DNA from: Paenibacillus dendritiformis
GTDB taxonomy: Bacteria; Bacillota; Bacilli; Paenibacillales; Paenibacillaceae
Assembly: GCF_945605565.1 (NCBI RefSeq)
Contig: NZ_OX216966.1
Coordinates: 5,076,001-5,140,000, forward strand
Length of the DNA stretch: 64,000 bases
Direction: 5' to 3'
Every line of letters starts with the position of its first letter. The stretch's first letter is position 1. The position numbers and the translations under genes are program-made. Below, in pieces: positions 25,853 to 36,100 of this stretch. The notes under the pieces were generated by a model, which ran no database searches, was not told where the DNA came from, and worked only from the letters and a program-made list of their open reading frames with translations.

Positions 25853-26968
25853 TCACCGCTTCGTCCCCAGGGCGGATACGGCAATCTCCATGCCCGATTC
25901 CGGCGTAAAGCCAATCCGATACTCCCGCTCCGCATCCGCGATCGTGACCGCCGCGAAGCCGGCCGGCCCCTTCTCCTGCGGCAGCAGGCGAATCATCCCC
26001 CGGGCCAGCTCCCATTCATAGGCGGACGCTCCGATGGAAGCAGGCACCGGCAGCCGGTACGCCTGACGGTATTGGCTCACCTGGGCAGCCGGATCGGCGG
26101 CAACCACGTCCACTCCGCATAACCGCAGCGGGCTGTCCCATGTCCGGGACCGTTCATATTCAATCAGCCACGGCATATCATGGCGGATGAAGGCCGTGCC
26201 GAATGGGATGAACGAGCCGTCCTCCAACGGAGCTTGCTGCCGCCAAGGTCCTATGTAAGCGACGCCTCGCTTCTTCGCTTCCTCGACGAAGGCGGCCATG
26301 CCGCCGGTGATGTCCAGCGCTGCGCCAAAAATGCCTTCCCGGCTCTCCGCGAATTCCGCGAAGGCGCGTCCCAGCTGTGTCGTCCGCAGCTTGTCCGGAT
26401 CCGCTATCGCGATCACTTCAAGGAATCCGGCGCCGAGATAGGCGACCTGCGCCCGCGCGCCGGGAAATGCCTCCACCAGGCCGGTAAACCGGGCTCCGGT
26501 CGTACTGCTTATCTGTTCGACTGCCGCGTCCACATCGCGAACAGCCACAGTTACATGATCAAGCCTCAACATAGGCGGTGTCCCCTTCCGTCCAACAGGG
26601 GTGTACGTCCAGGCGGACGCCCAATGCGCAAGCATGCCGCGGATATCCTGTTCCGCCTTCTCCAGAAGCTGCTTCTGGCGGCGGATGTCGCGAAGCTTGC
26701 TCTCATAGAAAGCAATCGCTTCCTCCGCGCATGCCGGATCCCCGTTGCCGGGAAAGCCGGCGCATAGCTGAAACAAGCGGGCCAATTCCTCCGCACGAAC
26801 CCCCATCTGCAAATAGAACTGAATCTGCCGTACACGTTCAACGTCTTCCTCCGCGTACACCCGATATCCGCTATCGGTGCGCGATGGAGCAAGCAATCCC
26901 TTTTCCTCGTAATAACGCAAGGAACGGATGCTGACGCCCGTCAGACGTGACAGGTCACTGATGCGCAT
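25853..26968 (-). CDS. MerR-family regulator fused to a glyoxalase/VOC-like domain
   Basis: 371 residues. Residues 1-70 are a MerR winged helix (MRISDLSRLTGVSIRSLRYYEEKGLL ... SGYRVYAEEDVERVRQIQFYLQMGV), followed by a coiled-coil dimerisation helix to about 110. Residues 130-371 form a VOC-type domain (LRLDHVTVAVRDVDAAVEQI, YLGAGFLEVIAIADP) like the Glyoxalase_3 family. The VOC part probably binds the inducer instead of acting as an enzyme. The ATG at 26968 follows GGAAGGAG; the longer frame to 27031 is rejected. No obvious target gene is divergent from it. Confidence 0.85.
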   Translation of the reverse strand: MRISDLSRLTGVSIRSLRYYEEKGLLAPSRTDSGYRVYAEEDVERVRQIQFYLQMGVRAEELARLFQLCAGFPGNGDPACAEEAIAFYESKLRDIRRQKQLLEKAEQDIRGMLAHWASAWTYTPVGRKGTPPMLRLDHVTVAVRDVDAAVEQISSTTGARFTGLVEAFPGARAQVAYLGAGFLEVIAIADPDKLRTTQLGRAFAEFAESREGIFGAALDITGGMAAFVEEAKKRGVAYIGPWRQQAPLEDGSFIPFGTAFIRHDMPWLIEYERSRTWDSPLRLCGVDVVAADPAAQVSQYRQAYRLPVPASIGASAYEWELARGMIRLLPQEKGPAGFAAVTIADAEREYRIGFTPESGMEIAVSALGTKR

Positions 26969-27163
26969 CGACTTAACTCCTTCCACCGGCCGGTAACCTG
27001 ATCGTAAAGTATAACATCGTGTGAGAGTCAAGACGGCGCAGGCATTCCATTTGCCGCTTCAGACCGAGTGACACTTCTGCCTATCCCGAGGCCCTAATGG
27101 ATAACCGCCAGACCGGAGCATCCTCCACGGGAGCATCGCCGGCGCTCGATTACTGTCCAGAAG

Positions 27164-27478
27164 CTACCCCTTGTCCCGGTAGGAGGAGATGAACCCATAC
27201 CACCAATAGATGGAAAAAAGTCCGCTGATCAGCACATAGATTGCCCACAATGCCCCTTCCCTCAAACCTTTCCAGAAATAATGCAGCTCCGTCATGCCCT
27301 CGCTTCGGCCCATGGCATTCAGGAAGAAGATCGTAAATCCCGTCACCAAAAAGACGATATGCACCACCGATATGCCGATCCGTTTGCGGATGATCAGGCT
27401 GAAGGCACTGGCCGCCAGACTAATCCCAATCACCGAATAAAAGACTAGCCATACCCAACTTGCATTGGTCGCCCACAT
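27164..27478 (-). CDS. Small three-helix membrane protein
   Basis: 104 residues, not recognised. Hydrophobic segments are at about 9-27, 36-54 and 77-97. AGGGAGAAA precedes the ATG. It lies 41 bases after the next upstream small membrane protein gene, so the three genes from 28662 leftwards probably form one unit. Confidence 0.65.
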   Translation of the reverse strand: MWATNASWVWLVFYSVIGISLAASAFSLIIRKRIGISVVHIVFLVTGFTIFFLNAMGRSEGMTELHYFWKGLREGALWAIYVLISGLFSIYWWYGFISSYRDKG

Positions 27479-27519
27479 AGACTATTTCTCCCTATTCATA
27501 ATTATGTATCTATTCCAGA

Positions 27520-27705
27520 TTACGGCGCATACAGCAGCGCAACCCCGATAAGAGACAGCACTACGGCGAGCAAAAACACCGCATTAGCAGGCTTGCTCAG
27601 ATGCGCGGTATGCTTGTCATAATAACCGCTCTTGCGAAAAGGACCGATCCACAGCTCTCCGATCAAATTCAACACGACGGTCAGCAGACTTCGGACAGAC
27701 CTCAT
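27520..27705 (-). CDS. Small membrane protein, 61 residues
   Basis: Not recognised. A hydrophobic N-terminal segment, a polar middle (GPFRKSGYYDKHTAHLSKP) and a C-terminal helix (NAVFLLAVVLSLIGVALLY). GGGAGGGG before the ATG supports it. It sits 30 bases after the TIM-barrel gene. Confidence 0.6.
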   Translation of the reverse strand: MRSVRSLLTVVLNLIGELWIGPFRKSGYYDKHTAHLSKPANAVFLLAVVLSLIGVALLYAP

Positions 27706-27735
27706 CTTCAGCCCCTCCCTCCACCAAATGGATTT

Positions 27736-28662
27736 TCATATTCGCATTATATTCCGACAGGGTGTGTCGGTATGCCCCGTCGAGCGCCACAGCAAGAGCG
27801 CGACCCGCTCATAGATCGCGTCCAGCTCCTCCATGCTCACCAGCTCGGCCCGATGCTCGAAGGTCACATGGAACTTAGGATTGCGGGTTGCCAACGCTTC
27901 CAAATACGCATAGGCGTCTCCGTAGCGGCCGTCGCCATCCTGCTCAGGGAGCACGGGCAAATGATTCTGGAAATTCTCCTCTTCGTAGCGCACATTGCTG
28001 TAATGAACGAGATAGACATAAGGGGCCAGTGCGTCCAGCCACGCATACGGGTCGAACCCGCGGAGCACTCGTCTCGATATATCGAGCCGCGCCGTATCGA
28101 CCACGAGCGCAATCTCCGGATATTCCCGGAACATATCAATGAACACCTCGGTATACTCCCCTGCAAAATCATGCTCCAGCACGATACGCTGGTTATGCTT
28201 GCGCTGCAGCTCGCAGCACGCTTCGAATAACCGGACCGATATCTCTCTGAATTCGCGGCGGCTCAACTGGTCATGACCGTACCGTTGGTCCGGATCGGGC
28301 ATTCGATGATACGGCCGCTTCCATTGCGCCGGGAACAGCGGCAAAAATGGATAGTGGAGCAAAATATAATCCGCACTATATCGGGAAGCCAGTTCAACCT
28401 CCGCCTCCATCCGCGCCATCGCTTCCGCCCGCTCAGCCGGGCAGACCGCATTCAGCTTGGGCAAATGGTAGCCAAGGGAATCGAGGATGGGCCCATGCAC
28501 GCCATATTGGAGCTGATGGCGGGCACAGAAATCCTGAACCGCTTGTACTTCCTGTTCATCACGCAGCATGCAGACCTCCATGCCGTTGATCGGCCCGCGC
28601 GCCAGCTCATGCCACCGCTCGGCCGCAAATCGTCCCCATATCCCCGCCTGCAATCGTCTCAT
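27736..28662 (-). CDS. Sugar phosphate isomerase/epimerase-like TIM-barrel protein
   Basis: 308 residues of the xylose isomerase-like (AP endonuclease 2) barrel. Barrel strands carry the metal and catalytic residues: YGVHGPILDS, YILLHYPF, RIVLEHDFAGEY, IALVVDTARLDIS, VYLVHYSN and FHVTFEHRAE. It is probably a cytoplasmic isomerase or epimerase on an unknown polyol or sugar. AAGGAGAGATG precedes the ATG. It heads a leftward unit with two small membrane protein genes. Confidence 0.8.
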   Translation of the reverse strand: MRRLQAGIWGRFAAERWHELARGPINGMEVCMLRDEQEVQAVQDFCARHQLQYGVHGPILDSLGYHLPKLNAVCPAERAEAMARMEAEVELASRYSADYILLHYPFLPLFPAQWKRPYHRMPDPDQRYGHDQLSRREFREISVRLFEACCELQRKHNQRIVLEHDFAGEYTEVFIDMFREYPEIALVVDTARLDISRRVLRGFDPYAWLDALAPYVYLVHYSNVRYEEENFQNHLPVLPEQDGDGRYGDAYAYLEALATRNPKFHVTFEHRAELVSMEELDAIYERVALLLWRSTGHTDTPCRNIMRI

Positions 28663-28810
28663 CTCATCTCTCCTTAACTATCGCCGTAACGATGCCATAT
28701 ACAAAATATAGGGAGAAACTTCTTTTTCAACATTATACCAGAAAAAACCTGACATGCTTCTACAAATAAAGACAGAAACGGAGTTTTTTCCTGAGATTCG
28801 CAGCTAAGGA

Positions 28811-28840
28811 AAAAAGCCGCCCCGATAAGTCGGGACGGCT
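28811..28840 (-). terminator. Rho-independent terminator after the phosphotransferase gene
   Basis: AGCCGTCCCGA / TCGGGGCGGCT hairpin with a TAAG-type loop, and a T run on the minus strand. Confidence 0.85.
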
Positions 28841-28856
28841 GCTTACCGTCGTTATA

Positions 28857-28946
28857 CTATTGGTCTTCCTCGATAAAAGCGTGAATGCGCGCACGGATGG
28901 AATCGCGCACGCTGCGGAAGGCGGCCATAATCTCTGCCTTCTCCTT
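28857..28946 (-). pseudogene. C-terminal remnant of an ArsC-like (LMW phosphatase-type) arsenate reductase
   Basis: The reading KEKAEIMAAFRSVRDSIRA, followed by RIHAFIEEDQ and a stop, resembles the last helix of thioredoxin-linked arsenate reductases (FRRVRDEIRERI-type ending). No upstream part exists; it follows the phosphotransferase stop directly. The 23-codon end (ATG at 28928 with AAGGAGAAGG upstream) could in principle be translated alone. The resemblance is short, so certainty is low. Confidence 0.35.
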
Positions 28947-28947
28947 G

Positions 28948-29982
28948 TTACAGCAAATCAAAGATTGGCCGTTCTTCCACAAACGGAGCCACCATATTGA
29001 CGCAAAAGGAAGGCAGCCGCTCCCGCATCCAGGGATGAACCGCCGTGTTCATCATATGGAAGGAATAGTAGCCGAAAATATTCAGCAGCATGAAGCCTTC
29101 GAGCAGCTTCATCGAATCGCCGCGAATCGAAAGGAATTCCGCCTCATAGCCTTCCATGAAATCTGTCCGCCGCTCGGACGGAACGCTGAGCGCGCCGCCG
29201 GCCGCATCATACAAAAAATATCCGTGGCCGTACAGGCAATAGTCAATCAAGGTAAAACCCCGATCGGTCACAATGACATTGGCCCGGTTAATGTCGGCAT
29301 GGATGATGCCCCATGTGCCGGGATCCGGTTCATAGCGGCGAAGCCGCTCATTAATGAGCTGGAAGGCTTCGCTCATCAGGCCGAAATCGCCCGGCGCAAA
29401 TATGCCGTGATCCCGGCCGTAGGTCAGTCGTTCCAGCATGGCCTTATTCTCCCCGATACCGGCGTAAGTTGGTCTGCTGGCGGCCGGTTCCGGCGTATAT
29501 CCGCTCGTAAACCGGTGCAGCATGCCGACCTGACGTCCGTAGCGGAGAGCGTCTTCTCGCGATGCGAAGTCATCCGGCTGCGAGTCCCGTCCTTCCAGCC
29601 AGTGCAGCATCGTGCAATGTACGAAGTCATCCCCGTCCCCGATCCGGGTGACAAATTCTCCTTCGCGATTGCGGACAGGCTTCTGCACATTCAAGGCGGT
29701 GTTCTCTCCCAGCGCCTGCAGCAGCTCCATCTCCCCGTTCAAACCCGCCTTGGAATGCTGCAGGCCATGAAGCTCGGCGTGAACGGGCTTATGAACCCGC
29801 AGCAGGTAAGATGAGCCGGACTCATCGGTAATCCTATAGGTCAAATTTTCATTATGTCGTATAAAGCTAATGATTGGCGATTGTATCTCGTAATGCGACA
29901 ACGCCTCGGCCGCGATGGCTTGATGGCCCACTTTCTCGTCTCTCCCTTGTGCGCATGCAAGCAGTCTGAAGCATGAATTCAT
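28948..29982 (-). CDS. Aminoglycoside phosphotransferase (APH)-fold kinase
   Basis: 344 residues with the APH/choline kinase fold. The ATP-binding lobe has YRITDESGSSYLLRVHKP. The catalytic loop is IIHADINRANVIV (HxDxxxxN) and the metal Asp lies in TLIDYCLYGHGY, followed by a helical C-lobe. Such proteins phosphorylate small molecules such as homoserine, methylthioribose, amino sugars or antibiotics; the substrate is unknown. The ATG at 29982 has no clear ribosome site, whereas a GTG at 29931 has AAGGGAGAGA upstream and may be the true start. Confidence 0.82.
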   Translation of the reverse strand: MNSCFRLLACAQGRDEKVGHQAIAAEALSHYEIQSPIISFIRHNENLTYRITDESGSSYLLRVHKPVHAELHGLQHSKAGLNGEMELLQALGENTALNVQKPVRNREGEFVTRIGDGDDFVHCTMLHWLEGRDSQPDDFASREDALRYGRQVGMLHRFTSGYTPEPAASRPTYAGIGENKAMLERLTYGRDHGIFAPGDFGLMSEAFQLINERLRRYEPDPGTWGIIHADINRANVIVTDRGFTLIDYCLYGHGYFLYDAAGGALSVPSERRTDFMEGYEAEFLSIRGDSMKLLEGFMLLNIFGYYSFHMMNTAVHPWMRERLPSFCVNMVAPFVEERPIFDLL

Positions 29983-30186
29983 TGCTCGCTGCTTCTGCTT
30001 GCTCGTCAGTTCAATCTTCTCTTCCTGTCCGTTCCACCGATCGCGATCGACAGCGGCTCTTCGATTTCGCTGCCCGATAACCTGCCACTTTGGTCGGAAG
30101 ATATAATTGGCGTTTTATTATTGTACTATATATTTCCTGTATTATCAGCTAGACCCGATGGATGATCGATGCCGCCACAGCGTTCT

Positions 30187-31194
30187 TCAACCGGGAAAAT
30201 CATACTTCGCCATCATCTCGCCCCAAGGCGCGATGCCGGTCTCGACGAAGCCGGCCGAGGCATACAGCCGCCGGGCCGCTTCATTATTCGGATCATAGCC
30301 GAGCAGACAATGCTCCGTCCGGTCCGGCTGCGATCCGATCTCATCCAGCACAAGCTGCAGTGCCCGCTTGCCTAATCCTTGCCCCTGGAAGGACGCATCC
30401 ACCATGAAGCGGTAGATCCAGTAGTTCCCGTCATCCGGATCGATGCCGTACATAGCGAATCCGATCATGCGCTCGTCCCAATAGATGCCCTTGCATTGGA
30501 ACCCGTCCAAAAACTGCGCTTCGGCGAGCGAATACACGTTCGACGCAATGAAGTCCTCCTGCCCCGGGCCGACCTCCAACGCAATGCATTCCTTCCAGTT
30601 CTCTGCGGTAATAGACTGCAGATGAATATTCATCGAAACTCCCCTTTCGGCTATCGATTCCTTTTCTCCAATTCCGCCTCGCTCCACCGGTTGATCCGGT
30701 CCCGGCAGCTCGTATTGGTAGAAGCACAGGTTCAGCCAATTATTGAACTTATATCCCGCGTTCCGGATCGTCCCGGCATACGTAAAGCCAAGCTTCTCAT
30801 GCAGGGTAATGCTGCCCCGGTTCGACTCGTCGATGCCGGCGACGAGCGTCTTGTATCCGCCGTCGGCCGCGATGCGGATAATTTCCCGCAATAGCCGGGA
30901 CCCGATCCCGAAGTGACGGCATTCGTTATCCACGTATACGGAATGCTCGATCGTGTATTGATAGGCCGGCCATGCCCGGAACGGGCCGAAGGTGGCGAAG
31001 CCCATCACCCGGTTATCTGCCTCATAGACAAGCACGGGAAGGTTGTCCTGCCGCTTCTGCCGGAACCACTCCATCCGCTGCTCCAGCGAGTGCGGCTCAT
31101 ACGAGTAGACCGCGGTCGAATGAATAATCGCATCGTTGTAAATGTCCAAAATGGAAGGCAAGTCCTGTTCAGTCGCTTCTCGAATCCTGCTCAT
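30187..31194 (-). CDS. Two GNAT acetyltransferases fused in one protein
   Basis: 335 residues. Residues 1-165 are a phosphinothricin/methionine-sulfoximine acetyltransferase-like GNAT (NDAIIHSTAVYSYEPHS, RHFGIGSRLLREIIRIA). Residues 188-335 are a second GNAT like spermidine acetyltransferases (FVDASFQGQ-type motif seen as FMVDASFQGQGLGKRALQLV). The linker begins at about residue 168. Directly before codon 188 (ATG) the DNA has AAAGGGGAG, so the second half may also be made alone by internal initiation. It looks like a recent fusion of two adjacent genes. Confidence 0.85.
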   Translation of the reverse strand: MSRIREATEQDLPSILDIYNDAIIHSTAVYSYEPHSLEQRMEWFRQKRQDNLPVLVYEADNRVMGFATFGPFRAWPAYQYTIEHSVYVDNECRHFGIGSRLLREIIRIAADGGYKTLVAGIDESNRGSITLHEKLGFTYAGTIRNAGYKFNNWLNLCFYQYELPGPDQPVERGGIGEKESIAERGVSMNIHLQSITAENWKECIALEVGPGQEDFIASNVYSLAEAQFLDGFQCKGIYWDERMIGFAMYGIDPDDGNYWIYRFMVDASFQGQGLGKRALQLVLDEIGSQPDRTEHCLLGYDPNNEAARRLYASAGFVETGIAPWGEMMAKYDFPG

Positions 31195-31331
31195 GCTCCG
31201 GTCTCCTCCGCGTTCGTATCGGCGGGGCCGCGCAGCGCGGCGCCCGTCTGGCTATGTCGTAATTATACCAGCTCTTCGCTTCCCGGAAAGCTGAAAATAA
31301 AAATGACAATCCCGACAGAATTCTGATATAG

Positions 31332-31368
31332 AAAAAAAGAGGCACGAATTACTCCCGGTCGTCCCTCT
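31332..31368 (-). terminator. Terminator of the defence-like operon
   Basis: The AGAGG-ACGA / TCGT-CCTCT stem with one mismatch is followed by seven T on the minus strand, about 95 bases after the nuclease gene. Confidence 0.65.
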
Positions 31369-31460
31369 CTCAAGTCATTTTCATGATAACCTCTCTTTAC
31401 AGGAGAGACACTTTGCCTAGCTACATCAAGCTTTATCGCTCGATTTCAGGCTGCGAAATA

Positions 31461-33122
31461 TTAAAAATACATCTGCCTCATATCGTCTTCCATGATCTGC
31501 TCAAAATATTCTATTTTCTCCCGTACAAGATCATAAGGCCCCTTATCTTCACCAACACCCTCTAGTTCTTTTAGAGAAATGGGAATTATCATCTTACCGC
31601 CTGAAAGTTGATGTACAATTTCTTTCATAGCAACCGATGAAAAGCCTGCCGTGCTAAAAATCAACGCCCCATGAATGCCTTTAGCCTCCATAGTTGGAAC
31701 CAAGTTCCGGATATCCGATACCTCAACCTTATTTTTTCTATTTTTGCATTCGATCAAAATCAATGCTCCCAATCTCCAAAGCAATGAATTATACGAAACA
31801 TTACAACAGTAAATATCTACTTCTGCTCTGCCTCTTTTTGCTCTTACATCAGTGATTTGTATACCAGATATGGTACGAATAAAATACTGCGCCAGTTCTT
31901 CCAGCCTTTTACCCTTCTCATAAGCATGAGTCACTTCTTCCAATTGATCAAGAGCATCTTTCCAATAGTTGTAGTCCAAGGAGATAGAATTACATGTATT
32001 CTTCACGGCAAGACCGGAATTACTTTGAATAAATCGGTGAACCGTAGGTAAATAGGCATGGCGATTTCGCATCATCAGCAGAATATTTTTAGAAATACCC
32101 GTTTCCTCTTCCCCTGCTAAGTACTCTCTTATGTTACCCAATGTTTTCTTAAGCACTTCTATAAATTGATCTACTTCTATGATTTTTTGTTCGATCAGAA
32201 TGTATGGACAAATATGCTCTCCTAAATATTCCAAAAATCGACTGTATAGCAATTCGAGATTAACAGTTTCCAATTCTTCCTCGTCAGTTGTAGCCAATCC
32301 GTAAAGAAAAACATAGAACCATTCACAAATTAAATCTATATGTTGATAATGTAACCCAAAGGCATAAATGGGGTTAAGCAATATTTCTTCCACTTCTGCA
32401 ATGGTCCAGTGGCCAATATGCGTACTATTTAGCTTACTTAGGCCTGCTTCAAAATCATCTGCCAGCGGTAAAAATATTCCTCCTTCCAATAACACGCCCC
32501 AGTTTCCATATCTATCGGGAAAAGTAGCCAGCACCTTGCGGCCGTTCATGTTTCGCAAAATAAAAGAACGGGTTAAACACTGGTAACCTTTTAAGGCTGG
32601 TTGCTCATGTTCCAACCAAAATGAGATTGTCTGCTCAACAGTATCTACCGGATTATCACTTGGACTAGAAGTCCAATAGAAAATCAATACAACTAAGTCC
32701 TTGTCTTTAGCTGAGAATTTCATCTCCCTCGGATAATATATCTGATCATTAGTTATCAGTTCTGACAGGTAGAGCCAATATAATGACTCTAAGCAGTAGA
32801 AATCTGTCTTTTTGACCTGTTCCTTTATCCTTCTCAGAATTTTATTATTTTGTAAAAATTGTTCAAATGATTGCTTAATCTTTTTTCTCCAAACTTGCTC
32901 TATATGGCAAATTTTATCTTTATGACCAGCAATAATATACAGCCTGGGAGCTTGAATACAACCCTCAAGGTCAACTGAAGTCAAATAACTTGTTTGAGCC
33001 TCCTCTACAAAATCGCGGAAAGGATGATGATAATTATCAATCGATTGAACCATCATCTCTTCTTCCTTAAAAAAACCATCGACAATAGAAAGGAACAAAC
33101 CTGAACTGTCAGGAAATCTCAT
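31461..33122 (-). CDS. Protein with C-terminal Mrr-like restriction endonuclease domain
   Basis: 553 residues. The first 420 residues are mostly helical and not recognised. Residues about 430-553 form a PD-(D/E)xK nuclease: AEVDIYCCN (Asp) followed by ALILIECKNRKNKVEVSDIRN (ExK) and the HGALIFSTAGFSSVAMKEI motif typical of Mrr/REase_4 folds. AGGAGGGG precedes the ATG at 33122; the longer reading to 33191 overlaps the upstream gene and is rejected. It begins 16 bases after the STAND-type gene, so both are one operon. AT-rich codon use differs strongly from the flanks, indicating transfer. Probably an antiviral effector. Confidence 0.75.
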   Translation of the reverse strand: MRFPDSSGLFLSIVDGFFKEEEMMVQSIDNYHHPFRDFVEEAQTSYLTSVDLEGCIQAPRLYIIAGHKDKICHIEQVWRKKIKQSFEQFLQNNKILRRIKEQVKKTDFYCLESLYWLYLSELITNDQIYYPREMKFSAKDKDLVVLIFYWTSSPSDNPVDTVEQTISFWLEHEQPALKGYQCLTRSFILRNMNGRKVLATFPDRYGNWGVLLEGGIFLPLADDFEAGLSKLNSTHIGHWTIAEVEEILLNPIYAFGLHYQHIDLICEWFYVFLYGLATTDEEELETVNLELLYSRFLEYLGEHICPYILIEQKIIEVDQFIEVLKKTLGNIREYLAGEEETGISKNILLMMRNRHAYLPTVHRFIQSNSGLAVKNTCNSISLDYNYWKDALDQLEEVTHAYEKGKRLEELAQYFIRTISGIQITDVRAKRGRAEVDIYCCNVSYNSLLWRLGALILIECKNRKNKVEVSDIRNLVPTMEAKGIHGALIFSTAGFSSVAMKEIVHQLSGGKMIIPISLKELEGVGEDKGPYDLVREKIEYFEQIMEDDMRQMYF

Positions 33123-33138
33123 ATAATCCCCTCCTGTA

Positions 33139-36100
33139 TTAATCGACCAAGGCAAATCTACGAATCTTCGGATCATGTGCATAAGAATCAAGGCGGAAAC
33201 TATAATTAGCGGCCATTGTCTTTTCTATCATTTCGAATACTTGATGATATGAATTCCAATAAAAATCACATACACCTAAAGATTCAAAAATCTCTAACAA
33301 TTCCTGATTGGCACTATGTTTGGTCAGGTCAAGTTCATATTCAGCGAGACCTACTGAATGACCTTGTTGTGTAATGAATTGGCCTAAACGCACTAAATCT
33401 GAATGCTTCTTCTTATTTTCTCTATCCTCAGAACAACTCATGTAAAGTTCTACTTCCAACAAGTCGTGATCAATAAACTGTAATGCAGAAATCCGTAACC
33501 CGTCGCAGCAGGAACCAAAAAAATGCGGTAGAAGTGTATCTTGGGAAATTTTAAAATCCAAAGTGAGTTCAAGAAAGCTAAGACTAGAAGAACATACTGT
33601 TTTAGGATTAGTTGTGTCGACTGCAACTAAATATTCTTTTAAAATCGGGACTAAATAGTACTGATTAAAATTCTGAAGATCTAATTCCGAACATAATATC
33701 CAAATATCGTGTTCGATATCTAAAAAAGAGTCACGAAGACTCAGAAAATCAACATATGAAACTGCTCTTTCCTTTTCACTATGACTAAGAAATTTTTTCA
33801 ATGACAAATAAGACTGAAACGCCAGAGTTTGAAACTCATACCATTTGCCTCTTTGAACCAAGAAAGGACATGATAAAAGCGTTGCCAAGTCGATCTGCTC
33901 TGTTTCCAATTTGTCCTTAAAGGCTGGGTGTTTTTTGACGGTTTGTTCAGAAAAAACGCTTTCACCTCTTCTCATCATGTCGAACGCGAATTCAGAGAAC
34001 ATTTCAACAATAGAATCTGAATCGCTAATAGAAGACCTATCACAATAATGATGGATTAAATAAAATGCGAAATTTTCATAAAAGGAGGCACTTGTCTCCG
34101 GTAGCTTCTTTTCTTCATGAAAAAATGTAACAAAAGAGAGAGTCTGTCCAAGTTACTAAAAAACGGCCCAATATACCATGGTTCTTCGTTCTCCAATAAG
34201 AAAATCAACTCTGAAGCTTCTGTTGCAGTTTGAGCGTTCTTTTGAATAAAGTCGATGATATCTTCGTCGTCAAGCATCTGATTTGTAACTCCTAATAGAG
34301 CATCCCTTTCTTCTTTCATCAATTCTTCTATTTTTATCTCGTCCATCTCCTCAGTTCTAATTTTCTCTTTGTTCCTTTCTATTAACTCCAACCACTTTTT
34401 TTTGTTTTCGCCATCCTCATCGTTAGAATAGTCCGCAGCCCTCCATAGTTCCTTCCGGAACGTCTTGCTGTCACGAAACTTATAATTTTCCAATATCGCT
34501 GGATAAATCATATCGATTAGGTAAGCAATTCGGTCGTATTCCCCGTCCGAAGCAAAAAAATCAACGTCTTCAAGAAGCATAAATCTGATATTTCGCTTAA
34601 TCGATTTATAGTTAATTTTCTTGAAATCGGCAAATTCCTGAGGGAAAATCTCTTCAAATTTATTGAGCATCAGCAGATGTTCAGCAAACCTGGAACGCTT
34701 ATAATAGTCATTGATTAGTAAATTTCCATCGAGCTTAATCTTTAACGGAATCGCTGTTTTAATTAAATAGGGAAACTCGACCATGTCATCGTAGGATAAT
34801 GGATACTCATCTTCGTGAAGTCCAGAACATAAATATTGAACTTTACTTTTAATAAAATCATCCATATTAGCGTTTTCATTGATTCCAAAATTAAATAAAA
34901 TATCTTGTAACTTCCCCACAATACAGTCTTCCGAGTCCACATAAACGGACGGTTTATGCTCGAATACCTCCCTTACGGCGTATGAGTACTTTAAAGTCTC
35001 AAACTCAGAAATAATTTTATCGCTTAGCAGATTTTCGAGATTTTCGGGTAAACGTATCTTTTTTTTATAAAAGAAGTCCTCTTCCGAATCATCATTAATC
35101 CTGCGCACAGCATTCGTAGCTTTAAACATAAAAAGGAGCTGGTTCAAAAAAGGACAGCCTTGGATAAGCATTTTTCCGTAATGTCGTATATTGTCAGCCA
35201 AATGCCGATATAAAAAATCCTTAATGGATGGGTTCTGGAATTTAACTATAATCGTTGATGTTGTATTCTGATAATAGGTCTTAATCATCGTTTTTTCTAA
35301 TTGCGCAACAATACTATCGAATTCTAGGTCTTGAATTTGTTCGTTACTTTTCCCTCCAGCCTCGATACAACAGTAGTAAGAGTCCTTTAAATCGCTTAAT
35401 CTCATAGGTTGGGATGATAAAAATAAGATAAGTGATGTCAGTTGAGCCCCATAGGTCTGTTTCATAAAGATACTCTTCCAGAAAGATAGCGGCTCATTTA
35501 AATAACTTAGAAACTCTTTGTAATACTCAATTGGGGAACTATCCTCTAATAAAACTGCTCCCTGATCAAGAAAATTTTCAATAATTCTTGGATTATAATT
35601 AGAATGGTTAATGATTCGTTTATATTCATCAGCGATAACCTTGATATAATCCCATTCAAGGCGAGAGAAGTATAGATGGTTGAACAAAATTTTTGTCTTT
35701 ATCAAATCAGAGTAATCTTCAAGTTGAAGAAAGCATCTGCCGATATCGAATATTCTCTTGAGTTGCTCATCTTGATATTTGGCCAGGCCTTGCTGTAATA
35801 CATACTCACGAGAGGTTAAAATCAAAATTTTATTTTGCGAATTGGAAATTCGCTGAATGAACTTCAATAAATGCTTTTCTTCGTTATGTGGGAGTTTTTC
35901 GTCTTTAAACATGCTCCCCCAAAAATCATCAAAAAAGAAAACTTGTCTCTCCTTCTCTTTATACATACTAAGAGCTGATCCTACCGTGTCCGCATAAATG
36001 AAATCCCTATAGCCCATATGCTGAAAAAAATAAGCAGCTAAGCAACGGCCTAAAGTCGTCTTTCCAATACCAGGCTCTCCCGAGATCAACACGTACCTGA

